Assembly: GCF_000346485.2 (NCBI RefSeq)
Contig: NZ_KQ976354.1
Coordinates: forward strand, 6,442,882 to 6,506,881
DNA length: 64,000 nt
Direction of reading: 5' to 3'
From: Scytonema hofmannii PCC 7110
GTDB lineage: Bacteria; Cyanobacteriota; Cyanobacteriia; Cyanobacteriales; Nostocaceae
The position numbers were made by a program, and so were the translations under genes. Positions 15,834-24,770 of this stretch are shown piece by piece. The notes under the pieces were generated by a model that was not told where the DNA came from, made no database searches, and worked only from the letters and a program-made list of their open reading frames with translations. Every line of letters starts with the position of its first letter. Position 1 is the stretch's first letter.

Positions 15834-16177
15834 AAGCAAAGCGCGATACGGCCTCATCCGTTAAGCTTCGCTCCAGAACTGGAACAAGATACGCGATCGC
15901 TAATCGCTTTACAACTAATTGTAAAATTTTGTAAGAAACGGGAATACATACAACGTGCGGTGTAGGCGATCGCGCTTTGGTTTATGTGGATCTCTCTTCA
16001 GCTATTGTTCTTGTTGTTACGAATTGCACGCAAGAGTTCTCTTGGAGTTTAAGCGCTACGCAAATTATACTTAGTTTCTAATGTATCGTATTGCACGTCA
16101 AACAGTTCTGGAGGAATTTCGTGTGCTAAATATTTGTCTAATTCTCAAATTTTTTTTTCGCTGTCCATTTTCTCAAA
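15834..16177. other. Intergenic region with HIP1 sites
   Basis: About 344 bp with HIP1 octamers near 15893 and 15967 and short inverted sequences around GCGATACGGC. No ORF with coding character. It leads into the CHAT fragment on the opposite strand. Confidence 0.4.
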
Positions 16178-16380
16178 TCATTGCGTTTTCTTTAGGACAG
16201 GAGTCAAATGTTCTGGAAATCCAGCTAACCGAATCGCGCTGCATCCAAACTGGTAAGCAAACTCAATGGGTTCTCCAGCACCCAACGCCGCATAAAACCC
16301 AACTGCAAACTCAATTGCCACTTGATCTCCAATCTCTTTATTCATCCCAATAACGTAAGGGATGTGTTGGGCGATCGCAC
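16178..16380 (-). pseudogene. C-terminal fragment of a CHAT-domain protein
   Basis: The reverse-strand translation reads AIAQHIPYVIGMNKEIGDQVA, then a segment with AIEFAVGFYAALGAGEPIE and AIRLAGFPEHLTPVL. This is the C-terminal end of the CHAT (caspase-like) domains common in multicellular cyanobacteria. Only about 65 residues remain: the catalytic His/Cys part is absent and the frame upstream runs antisense through the TpsA fragment. The homology ends at a HIP1 site (16371-16378). Non-functional remnant. Confidence 0.65.
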
Positions 16381-17167
16381 TTACAATGACCGTGTTGCTC
16401 GATTTGGCACAGCTGCACCGATTAATTCTAACCCTGGCTTGTTTGTTCTTGCTCAAGGTTCTGGAATCGCAGGAAATATTGAAGTCATCTCACCCCAAAT
16501 TCGTTTAGATAACACTGGAACCATCAACGCCACATCTGCATCTGGTAATGGCGGTAATATCAATCTACGAGCCAGCGATTTACTAATTTTACGCCGTGGA
16601 AGTCAAATCTCTGCCACTGCGGGAACTGCACGGCAGGGTGGGGATGGTGGTAACATCGACATCAACTCGAAATATATCATCGCTGTTCCAGATGAAGATA
16701 GCGATATCACTGCGAATGCTTTTCAAGGTAGAGGTGGTAACGTCCAAATCAATTCTCAAGGTATCTTTGGGATTGAGTCGCGTCCACGGCAAACTGAGAA
16801 CAGTGATATCACAGCCAGTTCCGAGCTAGGGATTGCGGGTGCGATCGCTCTCATTGCACCTGACAACAGCGCTATTGTGAATAGCCTGGGCGAGTTACCG
16901 CAAAATCCTATCGATACCAACGCCCTCATCGCCAACAGTTGCATTGCCCGCACTGGTAGACTTGAAAGTACATTCACTATCACAGGTTCTGGTGGTTTAC
17001 CTCACAGCCCTGGAAATCCATCCGCTTCACTTTATCCTACAGGAGATGTACGGCAAGTCATATCTAACGCCTCAACTTCTTGGAAAAAAGGTGACCTCAT
17101 TGTCGAACCAACAGGAGTGTACCGACTGGCTGACGGGCGATTGGTCATGAGTCGAGAGTGCCTTTGA
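16379..17167 (+). pseudogene. 5'-truncated copy of TpsA (C-terminal 260 residues)
   Basis: Homologous to the last part of the TpsA gene (about 10950-11726): GLFVLAQGSGIAGNIEVISP, ILRRGSQISATAGTARQGGD, GIESRPRQTENSDITAS and the same final TGVYRLADGRLVMSRECL. The secretion domain, signal peptide and repeat region are missing. Upstream homology starts abruptly beside the HIP1 site at 16371. The open frame extends back to 16322 only by crossing the antisense CHAT fragment. Identity to the full copy is very high in the last 200 residues, so the duplication is not old, or gene conversion maintains it. Confidence 0.85.
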
Positions 17168-17470
17168 TTTAAGATGCTGAGAATTCATCACATTAGTCAT
17201 TAGCTCAGTAGCCGATCGCAGTTTAAACTACATCCAACCAGACATCGTTCAGTCATCGCCAATTGATGACCTCAGTCGCTATGTGTAAGCGATCGCGATA
17301 CAATGCCTCTCTTTCCGTTGCTCTTCGTTCTCAATCAGTAATTGCATATTTATACATAATATATTCCGTTAAATTTTTACGAAAAATTTAAATAACGGCT
17401 CTTACATCCATATAAAGATAGATCTAAAATCAGTCTAAAGAGAGAAATTATGAGGAAAAAACTGATTGTC
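17168..17470. repeat. Duplicated TpsA 3' flank, copy B
   Basis: Matches 11727-12030 nearly base for base. The main difference is at the hairpin: here the left arm reads GCTATGTGTAAGCGATCGCG, so a HIP1 site replaces part of the perfect inverted repeat. Confidence 0.85.
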
Positions 17471-18007
17471 CTAACGTCAATTTTAACTAAACCATTTAAT
17501 TTGCCCCTAGGAAGAGACAAGAGACTAATTGTTGAGAGATAGACACAGCAAGCGTTTCTAGCCTCTATTTCCGTTTTTGCACGGATCTCGGCTCAACCTC
17601 GTTTTCGCTTCAATCGCACCAAAGCTTAAAATAACTCCAGCTGTTGCAACTACTACTTTTTGGCACAGGCAATTCATTTAACTTAACCTCTTAAAAATGG
17701 TTTGTTAGCAGTTTGCACACCTGAATGTCAGTAAGTTCAACCAGTTAGAACGTAAAGTGACTCCATAACTTATCGGCAGTCACTAGAGAATTTACGTAGA
17801 ACCGGGAAAATTTCAAAATTTCTTAACATTGTCTTGAGTTTGAGCAAAAGCGACAGAATTTATTCTGATTACCGCCTTGAAGTTACTGAATATCGAAGTT
17901 TGGTCGTCTATGCGATACGGATGGATGCCGTTAGCGCTTACGCTATCGCACTCCATCCATTACGGCACCCATCAGGAGCGCACAACTGGCGCAACAAAAA
18001 GTGGTAT
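17471..18007. other. Intergenic region, no gene seen
   Basis: About 540 bp. It includes CCCCTAGGAAGAGACAAGAGACTA, similar to CCCTTAGGAACAGACAAGGGACTT near 14706, so part of it may belong to the duplicated block. A 69-codon ORF at 17834-18043 crosses an inverted-repeat stretch and runs into the conserved leader; I do not consider it coding. Confidence 0.4.
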
Positions 18008-18073
18008 TCTCCACAAGTTCTTCATTTTATGACTGTACTTTGAATAGTGTGAACCGCAGATCAGGAACTAGCT
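18008..18073 (+). promoter_or_regulatory. Conserved leader of 26-aa peptide gene, copy 3
   Basis: Same CTCCACAAGTTCTTCATTTT...TGACTGTACTTTGAATAGTGTGAACCGC block as copies 1 and 2, then CAGGAAC before the ATG. One C-to-A change separates this core from copy 1. Confidence 0.6.
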
Positions 18074-18154
18074 ATGAAAAAGGTTTTTGACTTTATTTAT
18101 CGTTTGATTGGTTTAGAGAATGAAGAATCTCGGTTGAGTGATTCTTACAAGTAG
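18074..18154 (+). CDS. Conserved 26-aa peptide, copy 3
   Basis: Encodes MKKVFDFIYRLIGLENEES and ends SDSYK, with stop TAG. It is the most diverged copy at the DNA level, yet keeps length, frame, the N-terminal VFDFIYRLIGL segment and the DSYK end. The shared homology with the other copies ends shortly after the stop (TTCGCT), and no terminator hairpin is seen. About 170 bp downstream is an unrelated gene in the same direction. Confidence 0.7.
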   Translation: MKKVFDFIYRLIGLENEESRLSDSYK

Positions 18155-18322
18155 TTCGCTTATGGGTGCAGATGACAAAGATCGCCACGCTCCAAATGGA
18201 TGTATTAACTATACCGAATAGGTCATCTTCAGAGAAAAATTACAAGTATGATATTAAACTCAATCAAAAGATATGTAATTAAAATACAAACTGAAGAGAA
18301 AAACAAAAATACTAAGGACGTT

Positions 18323-18652
18323 ATGAGTTACAATATCACAGAACTGGAATTTGCAAATATGTTTAAAGCTTTGACAGAAGAGCGATTGATTACAGTGATT
18401 GGGGATCGGGTTATTTCAAGCTCAATAGTAACCCTTGAGGGAAACATTGTAACGAATGTGGGAACAGATTCCAGCATTGCAAACCCAACTACTAGAAAAC
18501 TGTGCCAATACTCTGCTCTTAGTATCGCAGAGGTGAGAGCAATTGCCTCTGATTTCATCTCCTTATGTTCTTTATGGTCGATGATTTTTGTGGTGTGGTT
18601 GTTATTCAGCACACCCTGTGTATTAATTATCTATTATTTCCTTCACCTGTGA
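18323..18652 (+). CDS. Hypothetical protein with C-terminal membrane helix
   Basis: About 109 aa from ATG 18323, preferred over the upstream ATG 18248 because AAGGA lies 4 nt before it. The N-terminal part (NITELEFANMFKALTEERLI) looks soluble and helical, the middle is beta-like, and residues about 85-107 (LWSMIFVVWLLFSTPCVLIIYYF) form one long hydrophobic helix at the very C-terminus. This resembles a tail-anchored protein. Family not recognised. Its 3' end overlaps the convergent hemD by 10 bp. Confidence 0.45.
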   Translation: MSYNITELEFANMFKALTEERLITVIGDRVISSSIVTLEGNIVTNVGTDSSIANPTTRKLCQYSALSIAEVRAIASDFISLCSLWSMIFVVWLLFSTPCVLIIYYFLHL

Positions 18653-19473
18653 GCGCTACTAACAGGATGAAAAAATGATGCGATCGCATTTGTAAACCCT
18701 GCAAAAGAACTATAATCTTTAGAAACGATAGACACATCTAAGCCTAATTTTTTTGCATTGGCTGCTGTGTAAGGTCCAAAACAAGCTATAGTGCAATTTT
18801 CATAATCGCTTTTTGAATTAAACATTTTTAAAAACCCCATAATTTCAGCTGTGCTGCTAAAAGCGATCGCATCTATTTTGCCCTGACGAACTAAACTTAA
18901 TTCAACATCGTAAACAGTTTTTTCCAAACAGCGAGTCATGTAAGTTGGGACGCGAGTCACATTCATCCCCAACTGTTTCAACCCTGCAACAAAATTTGGA
19001 ACTACATCAGGTTCTGGTACGCCCAATACTTCAGGAACTGGTACAAGTACTGTTTGTTTGGCAATATTAGAAATCTTAGCTAGCTCAGCAATAATTCCTG
19101 CTGGGCTAGGTTCTTTTGGGACTATATCAACTTTGAATCCAAAAGCAGCTAATTTTTCCGAATCTATGCCAATTGCACACAAACGACACTTTGCCAATAT
19201 CAATGGGTTGATTTGTAACTCATCCAAACGTTGTAAAAATGCCTCAATACCATTTCTACTAGTAAAAGCAATCCAATCGAATTGCTCAATTTTTTGTAAT
19301 GCACTATCTAATTCAGTAAAATTTTCCAGAGGACAAGTTTCTATAGTTGGCATGAGCAATGGCAAAGCACCTTGGTTAGCAAGCTGGTTAGATAATCTCA
19401 GAGCGTAGTTCCGAGGTGCAGTGACAAGAATTCGCTTCCCGTGTAAGGGAAGTTGAGCAGATGATGTTAGCAA
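18643..19473 (-). CDS. hemD: Uroporphyrinogen-III synthase
   Basis: A 276-aa HemD, which closes and inverts ring D of hydroxymethylbilane to form uroporphyrinogen III, the branch point for heme, chlorophyll, bilins and cobalamin. The two-lobed fold is visible: LHGKRILVTAPRNYA and the WIAFTSRNGIEAFL segment in lobe 1 (about residues 75-90), then IDAIAFSSTAEIMGFL and IACFGPYTAANAKKLGL in lobe 2. These are the standard weakly conserved signatures. Length is usual for cyanobacteria. Divergent from the acyltransferase gene across 292 bp. Confidence 0.9.
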   Translation of the reverse strand: MLTSSAQLPLHGKRILVTAPRNYALRLSNQLANQGALPLLMPTIETCPLENFTELDSALQKIEQFDWIAFTSRNGIEAFLQRLDELQINPLILAKCRLCAIGIDSEKLAAFGFKVDIVPKEPSPAGIIAELAKISNIAKQTVLVPVPEVLGVPEPDVVPNFVAGLKQLGMNVTRVPTYMTRCLEKTVYDVELSLVRQGKIDAIAFSSTAEIMGFLKMFNSKSDYENCTIACFGPYTAANAKKLGLDVSIVSKDYSSFAGFTNAIASFFHPVSSAHR

Positions 19474-19765
19474 GATAACCTCTAAAAAAATATGAAGTAT
19501 AAACGATAAAGGATAAAATAAATCAGAGATGGTCTATTTCGGATACAGTGTAGAGATTGACCTTACCTTCACACTTTATCCTCGATCCCTCTTCTGTTTT
19601 AGCACTTATTTTTTGAGTGTTGTAGAGAGATTCTTGATGTTTTTTAATATTAGGGTGTGTTTGTTTCATCAATAAGGTTAACAACGACTATAATTTAGAG
19701 ACATATTATTTAATTTATAAGCCCTAAGTATTTTTATCTTTTGGAAGATAATCAGGAGAGCCATT

Positions 19766-21214
19766 TTGCCGCATCCCATTCAACTTGCTCAACCACCACT
19801 AGAGTTCATTCCACCGCACTACAACCCACTTGTACGCTATATGATGCAAGTGATTTTGCCTGTTGTGTTGCGCTTAAGGTTGCGACCCTGGTTACCAACT
19901 GGTATCGCCCAAGTTGAAACTGTGAATGTTGAGGTGTTAGCCAATCTCTACCAAAAATTTCAGGCTGGCAAAATCCGCTTTTTAATCGCCTTTCGCCATC
20001 CTGAAGTAGATGACCCTCTGTGTATGTTTCATCTAGTATCCAAAGCTGTATCAGAAATTGCTCGTAAAAAAGGGATTTCGCTGCAATCTCCAATCCATTC
20101 TCACTTTATTTACGAACGGGGAATGACTTTATGGGCGGGAAATTGGTTGGGTTGGCTGTTTTCTGGATTGGGGGGCTTACCAATCCATCGTGGTAAGCGA
20201 TTGGACAGAATTGGAATGAAGACAGCACGGGATTTATTTGCTAATGGTAAAATTCCCATTTCTGTCGCTCCTGAAGGAGGAACCAACGGACACAGTGAAA
20301 TTGTCAGCCCTTTAGAACCGGGTGTTGCTCACATGGGCTTTTGGTGCGTGGAAGACTTGCTCAAAGCCAATCGGACTGAAGAAGTTTTTATCGTGCCAAT
20401 TTACAATCAATACAGCTATATCAATCCGTCATGGAAAAAACTAGATTGGCTTTTAGGAAAGTTAGAAGCTGATTGCGGTTTACCAGTGCAGCAAATGAGC
20501 CAAGCAACTCTCGTTGACCGAGAAAAATTTTTTTATGAGCGGCTGTTTCATCTGGGTGAACATATTCTTTCCCAAATGGAAAAATTTTACGATCGCTTTA
20601 ACCATCAAAGCACTGCGATCGCCCTTGGCGCAAGCTGTACCCAGCTTATCGCAACACCAACCGATCCATCTGCTAGCCGCAATCAGATACTGGAAAATCG
20701 TCTTCAAACATTGTTAGATAGATCTTTAAAAGCAGCCGAGCAGTTTTTTGGTCTTAGCAGTGAAGGCGCGGTAATTGACCGATGTCGTCGATTGGAAGCA
20801 GCATCTTGGGATGATATTTACCGCAAGGATTTGCCCGATCTGCAGACACTATCACCCTTAGAACGGGGGTTGGCAGATTGGATTGCGGAAGAAGCATCTT
20901 TGCGAGTACTGCATATGCGTTTGGCGGAGAGTTTTGTTGCAGTTACGGGAAGCTATGTTTTGGAAAAGCCTTCTTTTGAGAGATTTGCAGAAACTTCTCT
21001 GATTTTATTTGACCTCATTGCTCGCATAAAAGGAGAGAAAAGCCCTGCACGACCTCGACTTGGTTGGAGAAAATCTCGGATAACAGTGGGTGAACCTATT
21101 TCTGTAACAGAACGTTGGTCAAATTATCAGCAAAGCCGTCAAGCAGCTAGACAGGCGGTTATTGATTTGACGCAAGATTTACAAACGGCGTTGGAGAAGA
21201 TGATTAAGCTGTAA
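19766..21214 (+). CDS. PlsC-type 1-acylglycerol-3-phosphate acyltransferase family protein
   Basis: A 482-aa protein with an LPLAT/PlsC domain in the N-terminal half. AFRHPEVDDP is the degenerate HX4D catalytic motif region, GLGGLPIHRGK the acceptor-binding motif and SVAPEGGTNG the third motif (EGGT). The C-terminal half (from about residue 290) is an extra helical region without a recognised fold. Membrane association is expected. The start is TTG 19766, supported by CAGGAGAG a few bases upstream; there is no nearer ATG before the motif region. Cyanobacterial proteins of this length are a known PlsC-like subgroup; acyl and acceptor specificity are unknown. Confidence 0.8.
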   Translation: MPHPIQLAQPPLEFIPPHYNPLVRYMMQVILPVVLRLRLRPWLPTGIAQVETVNVEVLANLYQKFQAGKIRFLIAFRHPEVDDPLCMFHLVSKAVSEIARKKGISLQSPIHSHFIYERGMTLWAGNWLGWLFSGLGGLPIHRGKRLDRIGMKTARDLFANGKIPISVAPEGGTNGHSEIVSPLEPGVAHMGFWCVEDLLKANRTEEVFIVPIYNQYSYINPSWKKLDWLLGKLEADCGLPVQQMSQATLVDREKFFYERLFHLGEHILSQMEKFYDRFNHQSTAIALGASCTQLIATPTDPSASRNQILENRLQTLLDRSLKAAEQFFGLSSEGAVIDRCRRLEAASWDDIYRKDLPDLQTLSPLERGLADWIAEEASLRVLHMRLAESFVAVTGSYVLEKPSFERFAETSLILFDLIARIKGEKSPARPRLGWRKSRITVGEPISVTERWSNYQQSRQAARQAVIDLTQDLQTALEKMIKL

Positions 21215-21366
21215 GGTAGTTAATTATCTCATATTGACCGAGGGGGTATCTTGAAAACTCACAAAGTTCAACAAAGTTGTGGAATTAAGGGGCTTGTAAC
21301 CCAACGGTTAATTATTAATTAGGGTCTGATTCATGTAGTATAATATTACCAATACGAATACGTTGG

Positions 21367-21657
21367 CTAGCTTTGTGGTTTGCCGGTGTCAAAATCTGAT
21401 TCGCTTCTGCCAAGAGCAATTTTGCTGATATCTATAGCAGCACAAACAATACACTCCTTTTGCAAACGATCCATTACCTGCACCCGCAAACTAGATTTTC
21501 CCGTTTGCCTACAATTAAGTACATAACAAAATTCTCCTGCTTTTAGACTTTCATAAAGCTCTTGGTCTGCTTGTCTTTTAACGTAAGTCTGTGCGTTACT
21601 TGGTAGAGTACCTCCGACGTGATATTCATAATAAGATGGGCTAGGCAATATATTCAT
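21367..21657 (-). pseudogene. Truncated AAA-like domain protein
   Basis: 96 aa beginning with the N-terminus typical of cyanobacterial AAA-like domain proteins: [39 protein letters not shown] and the P-loop CRQTGKSSL. The family continues for several hundred residues with Walker B and often WD40 or HTH parts, but here it stops soon after AAIDISKI. The final residues do not match the family, so the 3' part has been lost. Probably non-functional. Confidence 0.65.
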
Positions 21658-21724
21658 CTATCAGAAATTAATCAGAAGTAGGTTAGCTATGTCTGCGATT
21701 ACGAACATCACCAAGGCTATTGGA

Positions 21725-21943
21725 TTATTTGCGTAACACAGATGTAATAATGAGCGTCACAGTTGCACTTGCAATCAAACTGAAAGCAAGATTAACAACT
21801 TGAGTCGATGCTTTTTGATAAGTTTCAACTTTGTTGTTAGTCTCTCTCAATTCGGTGTTAGTCTCTTTCAACTCTTGCTCTATCTTACTCAACCGATGGT
21901 CAATATCTGCTAAGGTTATTTCATTATTGCTGGCTTGTGTCAT
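21725..21943 (-). CDS. Small coiled-coil membrane protein
   Basis: 72 aa from the internal ATG (upstream ATG at 21967 also possible). Residues about 10-45 are a continuous heptad coiled coil with KIEQELKETNTELRETNNK repeats. The last 22 residues (VVNLAFSLIASATVTLIITS) form one membrane helix with a short basic tail. Small proteins of this architecture are common beside nuclease and transposon remnants in cyanobacteria; function unknown. It lies 67 bp upstream of the truncated AAA-like gene on the same strand. Confidence 0.55.
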   Translation of the reverse strand: MTQASNNEITLADIDHRLSKIEQELKETNTELRETNNKVETYQKASTQVVNLAFSLIASATVTLIITSVLRK

Positions 21944-22000
21944 AAGTATAAATTTACTACTACCCATAATATAGCAGTTCTAACATCATTCGTGAAGACT

Positions 22001-22035
22001 TAGATCCCCGACTTCTTCAAGAAGTCGGGGATCTA
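22001..22035. repeat. Perfect 17-bp-arm palindrome
   Basis: TAGATCCCCGACTTCTT and its exact complement are separated by a single base. The same sequence occurs at 62621-62653, and a related, partly rearranged form at about 40411-40652, so it is a dispersed REP-like element. Confidence 0.75.
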
Positions 22036-22123
22036 GAAGAGTTCCATCTCATTACTTTAGTCATGACTGATTCTTCTATAACCCAAGTTATATTATATCC
22101 GAACGAGAAGCGCTATCGTTACT

Positions 22124-23329
22124 ATGATTCAGTCTCGCTGTAGACATTCCCAAAGTTTACCTTTTGGTATTGGGCAGTGTATCACTTACATTGCCATTCT
22201 CAGTTATTTGGGCTTGTGTACCGCTTGTGGTACTCTCAAAGCCGAGGATAATACTGCTCCAGAAACTCCCGCAACAAGCCCTAATGTGACCAATCGGGTG
22301 GTTGCGTTAGGAAAATTGATACCAGAAGGAGATGTGATTAAGATTTCGGTAGCAAATGCTCAAGACAGCCGCGTTAACCAAATATTTGTCAAGGAAGGCG
22401 ACTTTGTTAAAGCCAATCAGGTCATCGCCACCCTTCAAGGAAGAGATAGAGCCGAACAACAACTGAGGGATGCTCAAGCCAATGTGACAGTCAAGCGATC
22501 GCAATTGCTCAAAATTCAGCAAGGGGACTTCAAGCAGGGCGACATTGTTGCTCAACGCGCAGCCATTGCAGAATTAGAAGCCCGCATCCGCACTGAAACC
22601 AAGCAGAAACAAGCCGCAGTTACCCAAGTAGAAGCCACCCTCCGCAATGCCAAACTGAAATACGAACGAAATCTTGCTTTATCCAAAGAAGGTGCTATCA
22701 GTCTATCTGACTTTGATAATGCGCGAGAGGAATTTGACAAAGCCAAAGCCACTCTTCTACAAAGTAAAGCAGAGCTAGAAAACACCACCACAACTTTACA
22801 AGCACAACTAGAAAAAGAACAAGCAAATTTAAAGAAATTGCAAGAAGTCCGCCCAGTTGATGTTGAAATAGCCAAAGCAGAGTTAGAGCAAGCCCTCATT
22901 CAAGTAGAACAGCGCAAAGCCGAATTAGACAATACCTTAGTTAGAGTTCCCATTGCAGGACAAATATTGAGAATCAACACCCGTGTAGGCGAACAGGTAA
23001 ACACCCAAGAAGGAATTGCAGAACTTGGAAAGACAAACCAAATGTATGCGATCGCAGAGATATACGAAACAGATATTACCAGAGTTCGGTTGGGACATCA
23101 AGCAACAATCACAAGTGAATACGGCGGTTTCCAAGGCGAACTCAAAGGAAAAGTCGATCGCATTGGTTTGCAAATTGGCAAAACCCGCCTCAATCAAGAC
23201 CAAACCAATCCCACAACAGATGTCAATGCTCGTGTCGTAGAAGTCAAAATCCGACTTAACCGAGAAGATAGCCCTAAAGTAGCCGCCTTAACAGGTATGC
23301 AAGTAAGAGTCAAAATTGATACAAAATAA
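22124..23329 (+). CDS. devB: DevB-type membrane fusion protein of an ABC exporter
   Basis: A 401-aa HlyD/DevB-family adaptor. There is an N-terminal membrane segment (about residues 17-36), then the biotinyl-lipoyl half motif VNQIFVKEGDFVKANQVIATL. A long coiled-coil hairpin (about 105-275) follows, then the second lipoyl half DNTLVRVPIAGQILRINTRVGEQV and a C-terminal beta-barrel. DevB connects the inner-membrane DevC/DevA ABC transporter to TolC for export. The heterocyst homologue exports envelope glycolipids. devC lies about 200 bp downstream. devA is not next but beyond 35.9 kb and is broken, so export by this paralogue is doubtful. Confidence 0.88.
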   Translation: MIQSRCRHSQSLPFGIGQCITYIAILSYLGLCTACGTLKAEDNTAPETPATSPNVTNRVVALGKLIPEGDVIKISVANAQDSRVNQIFVKEGDFVKANQVIATLQGRDRAEQQLRDAQANVTVKRSQLLKIQQGDFKQGDIVAQRAAIAELEARIRTETKQKQAAVTQVEATLRNAKLKYERNLALSKEGAISLSDFDNAREEFDKAKATLLQSKAELENTTTTLQAQLEKEQANLKKLQEVRPVDVEIAKAELEQALIQVEQRKAELDNTLVRVPIAGQILRINTRVGEQVNTQEGIAELGKTNQMYAIAEIYETDITRVRLGHQATITSEYGGFQGELKGKVDRIGLQIGKTRLNQDQTNPTTDVNARVVEVKIRLNREDSPKVAALTGMQVRVKIDTK

Positions 23330-23339
23330 TACCATTTTG

Positions 23340-23467
23340 GATTTTGGATTTTAGATTTTGGATTGGTATGGAGCATGAGAAATTAGATAAGAGCTATCAT
23401 TCATTCCCTCACTCCCTCACTCCCTCACTCCCTCACTCCCTCACTCCCTCACTCCCTCACTCCCTCA
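23340..23467. repeat. Short tandem repeats between devB and devC
   Basis: TTTTGGAT-type octamers (23335-23366) are followed by seven or more copies of CCCTCACT (from 23405). Right after it comes CAGCGCCCTCTGCGCCTCTGCGGTT, a common cyanobacterial pre-gene repeat also seen near 35820 and 62911. These are short tandemly repeated repetitive sequences with no coding role. Confidence 0.85.
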
Positions 23468-23525
23468 GCGCCCTCTGCGCCTCTGCGGTTTTTTATTTAA
23501 AAATCCTTACAAAAGCAAAAATATA

Positions 23526-24770
23526 ATGAAACTTCCCCATCTTATAAAATCCCTACAAAAAAACATTGACTTCGAGACACCCCTAGCTTGGGCGCAATTA
23601 TCCCATCAAAAAGTCCGCCTTGCTGTCGCCACAACAGGCGTTTGCTTCGCCAACATTTTAATGTTTACCCAGCTAGGACTCCTAGCAATGCTAACAGATG
23701 GAACCACAAAACTTCATGAAAGCCTGACAGGAGATTTATTGTTAGTTTCCTCATTCAGCCCAAGTTTATTGTTTAGGATATCCTTTCCCCGTGCTTACCT
23801 TTATCAAGCTGCTTCAGTCGATGGTGTCGTATCAGCAAGCCCAATTTATCTAGGGAGAGCAAATTGGGTAAACCCCAATCAATTATCTTCGCTACAAGCT
23901 AATGCTAGCAAACCCAAAAGCAGAGAACCGCGAATATTTGGCAATGAAGTTAGAATCATTGCCTTTAACCCAGCCCAACCTCCCGTATTGAGCATACCAG
24001 AAGTGAACCAACAGATAGCAAAATTAGCTGTTCCTGATGCTGTCTTGTTCGATCGCCTATCTCAATCCTCTCTTGGGGACATTCCAAAACGGCTGGAGAA
24101 AAGCGAAGAGGTAGCAACTCTCATGGACAATCGCCGCACTTTTGCCGTTGGGCTTTTTAGTATGGGCAGTACTATCAGTGATAAAGGTAATGTTATCATG
24201 AGTGATTGGACTTATGGTCAGCGTTTTGGACACAATAATCTCAAACAAATTAGGATTGGCGTTTTGACTTTAGAGAAGGGAGCAGATATTAAAACATTGC
24301 AAGAAAGACTGCGCGATCGCCTTCCTGATGATGTTGCTGTACTCACTCATGAGGAATTCATTCAAAGAGAGAGACAATTTCATGAATCGCAACCGGAGGG
24401 AATTATTTTAAAGTTTGGAACTATTGTAGGTTTTGTTGTTGGAGTTATCATTTTATATCAAGTTCTTTACGCTGACATTAACGACCATCTATCAGAATAT
24501 GCCACCCTTAAAGCCATGGGATATTCAGATAAATCGCTCCTCATGGTAGTCCTTCAGGAAGCAATTATTCTTGGTTTGATGGGTTTTGTTCCTGGCTTTA
24601 TTTCCTCACTAGGCATCTATCAATTGTTGGCAACACTGACTAGAATTCCATTAACAATGAAAGTCAGTGTTGCCTTGCAAGTTTTTATTTTGACTTTGAT
24701 AATGTGTTCTATTTCTGGAGCAATTGCCACAAGTAAACTTCGTTCTGCCGATCCAGCAGATGTGTTTTAG
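23526..24770 (+). CDS. devC: DevC-type permease of an ABC exporter
   Basis: A 414-aa MacB/FtsX-fold permease. The first membrane helix is at about residues 35-57. A large periplasmic domain follows to about 290. Three helices at about 297-320, 340-370 and 380-405 (FVVGVIILYQVLYADI, LGLMGFVPGFISSLGIY) form the typical FtsX core, ending with the ADPADVF tail. It partners with DevB and the ATPase DevA. The stop overlaps by 2 nt the convergent stop of higA, so foreign DNA begins immediately after devC. The original downstream devA now lies about 11 kb away. Confidence 0.88.
   Translation: MKLPHLIKSLQKNIDFETPLAWAQLSHQKVRLAVATTGVCFANILMFTQLGLLAMLTDGTTKLHESLTGDLLLVSSFSPSLLFRISFPRAYLYQAASVDGVVSASPIYLGRANWVNPNQLSSLQANASKPKSREPRIFGNEVRIIAFNPAQPPVLSIPEVNQQIAKLAVPDAVLFDRLSQSSLGDIPKRLEKSEEVATLMDNRRTFAVGLFSMGSTISDKGNVIMSDWTYGQRFGHNNLKQIRIGVLTLEKGADIKTLQERLRDRLPDDVAVLTHEEFIQRERQFHESQPEGIILKFGTIVGFVVGVIILYQVLYADINDHLSEYATLKAMGYSDKSLLMVVLQEAIILGLMGFVPGFISSLGIYQLLATLTRIPLTMKVSVALQVFILTLIMCSISGAIATSKLRSADPADVF

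Noticed and set aside
16081-16353. 90-codon forward ORF over the CHAT fragment
   Set aside because: Antisense to a recognisable CHAT remnant; composition is that of a shadow.
23405-23467. Tandem CCCTCACT array considered as a CRISPR or regulatory array
   Set aside because: 8-bp units without spacers; a usual short tandem repeat of cyanobacteria.
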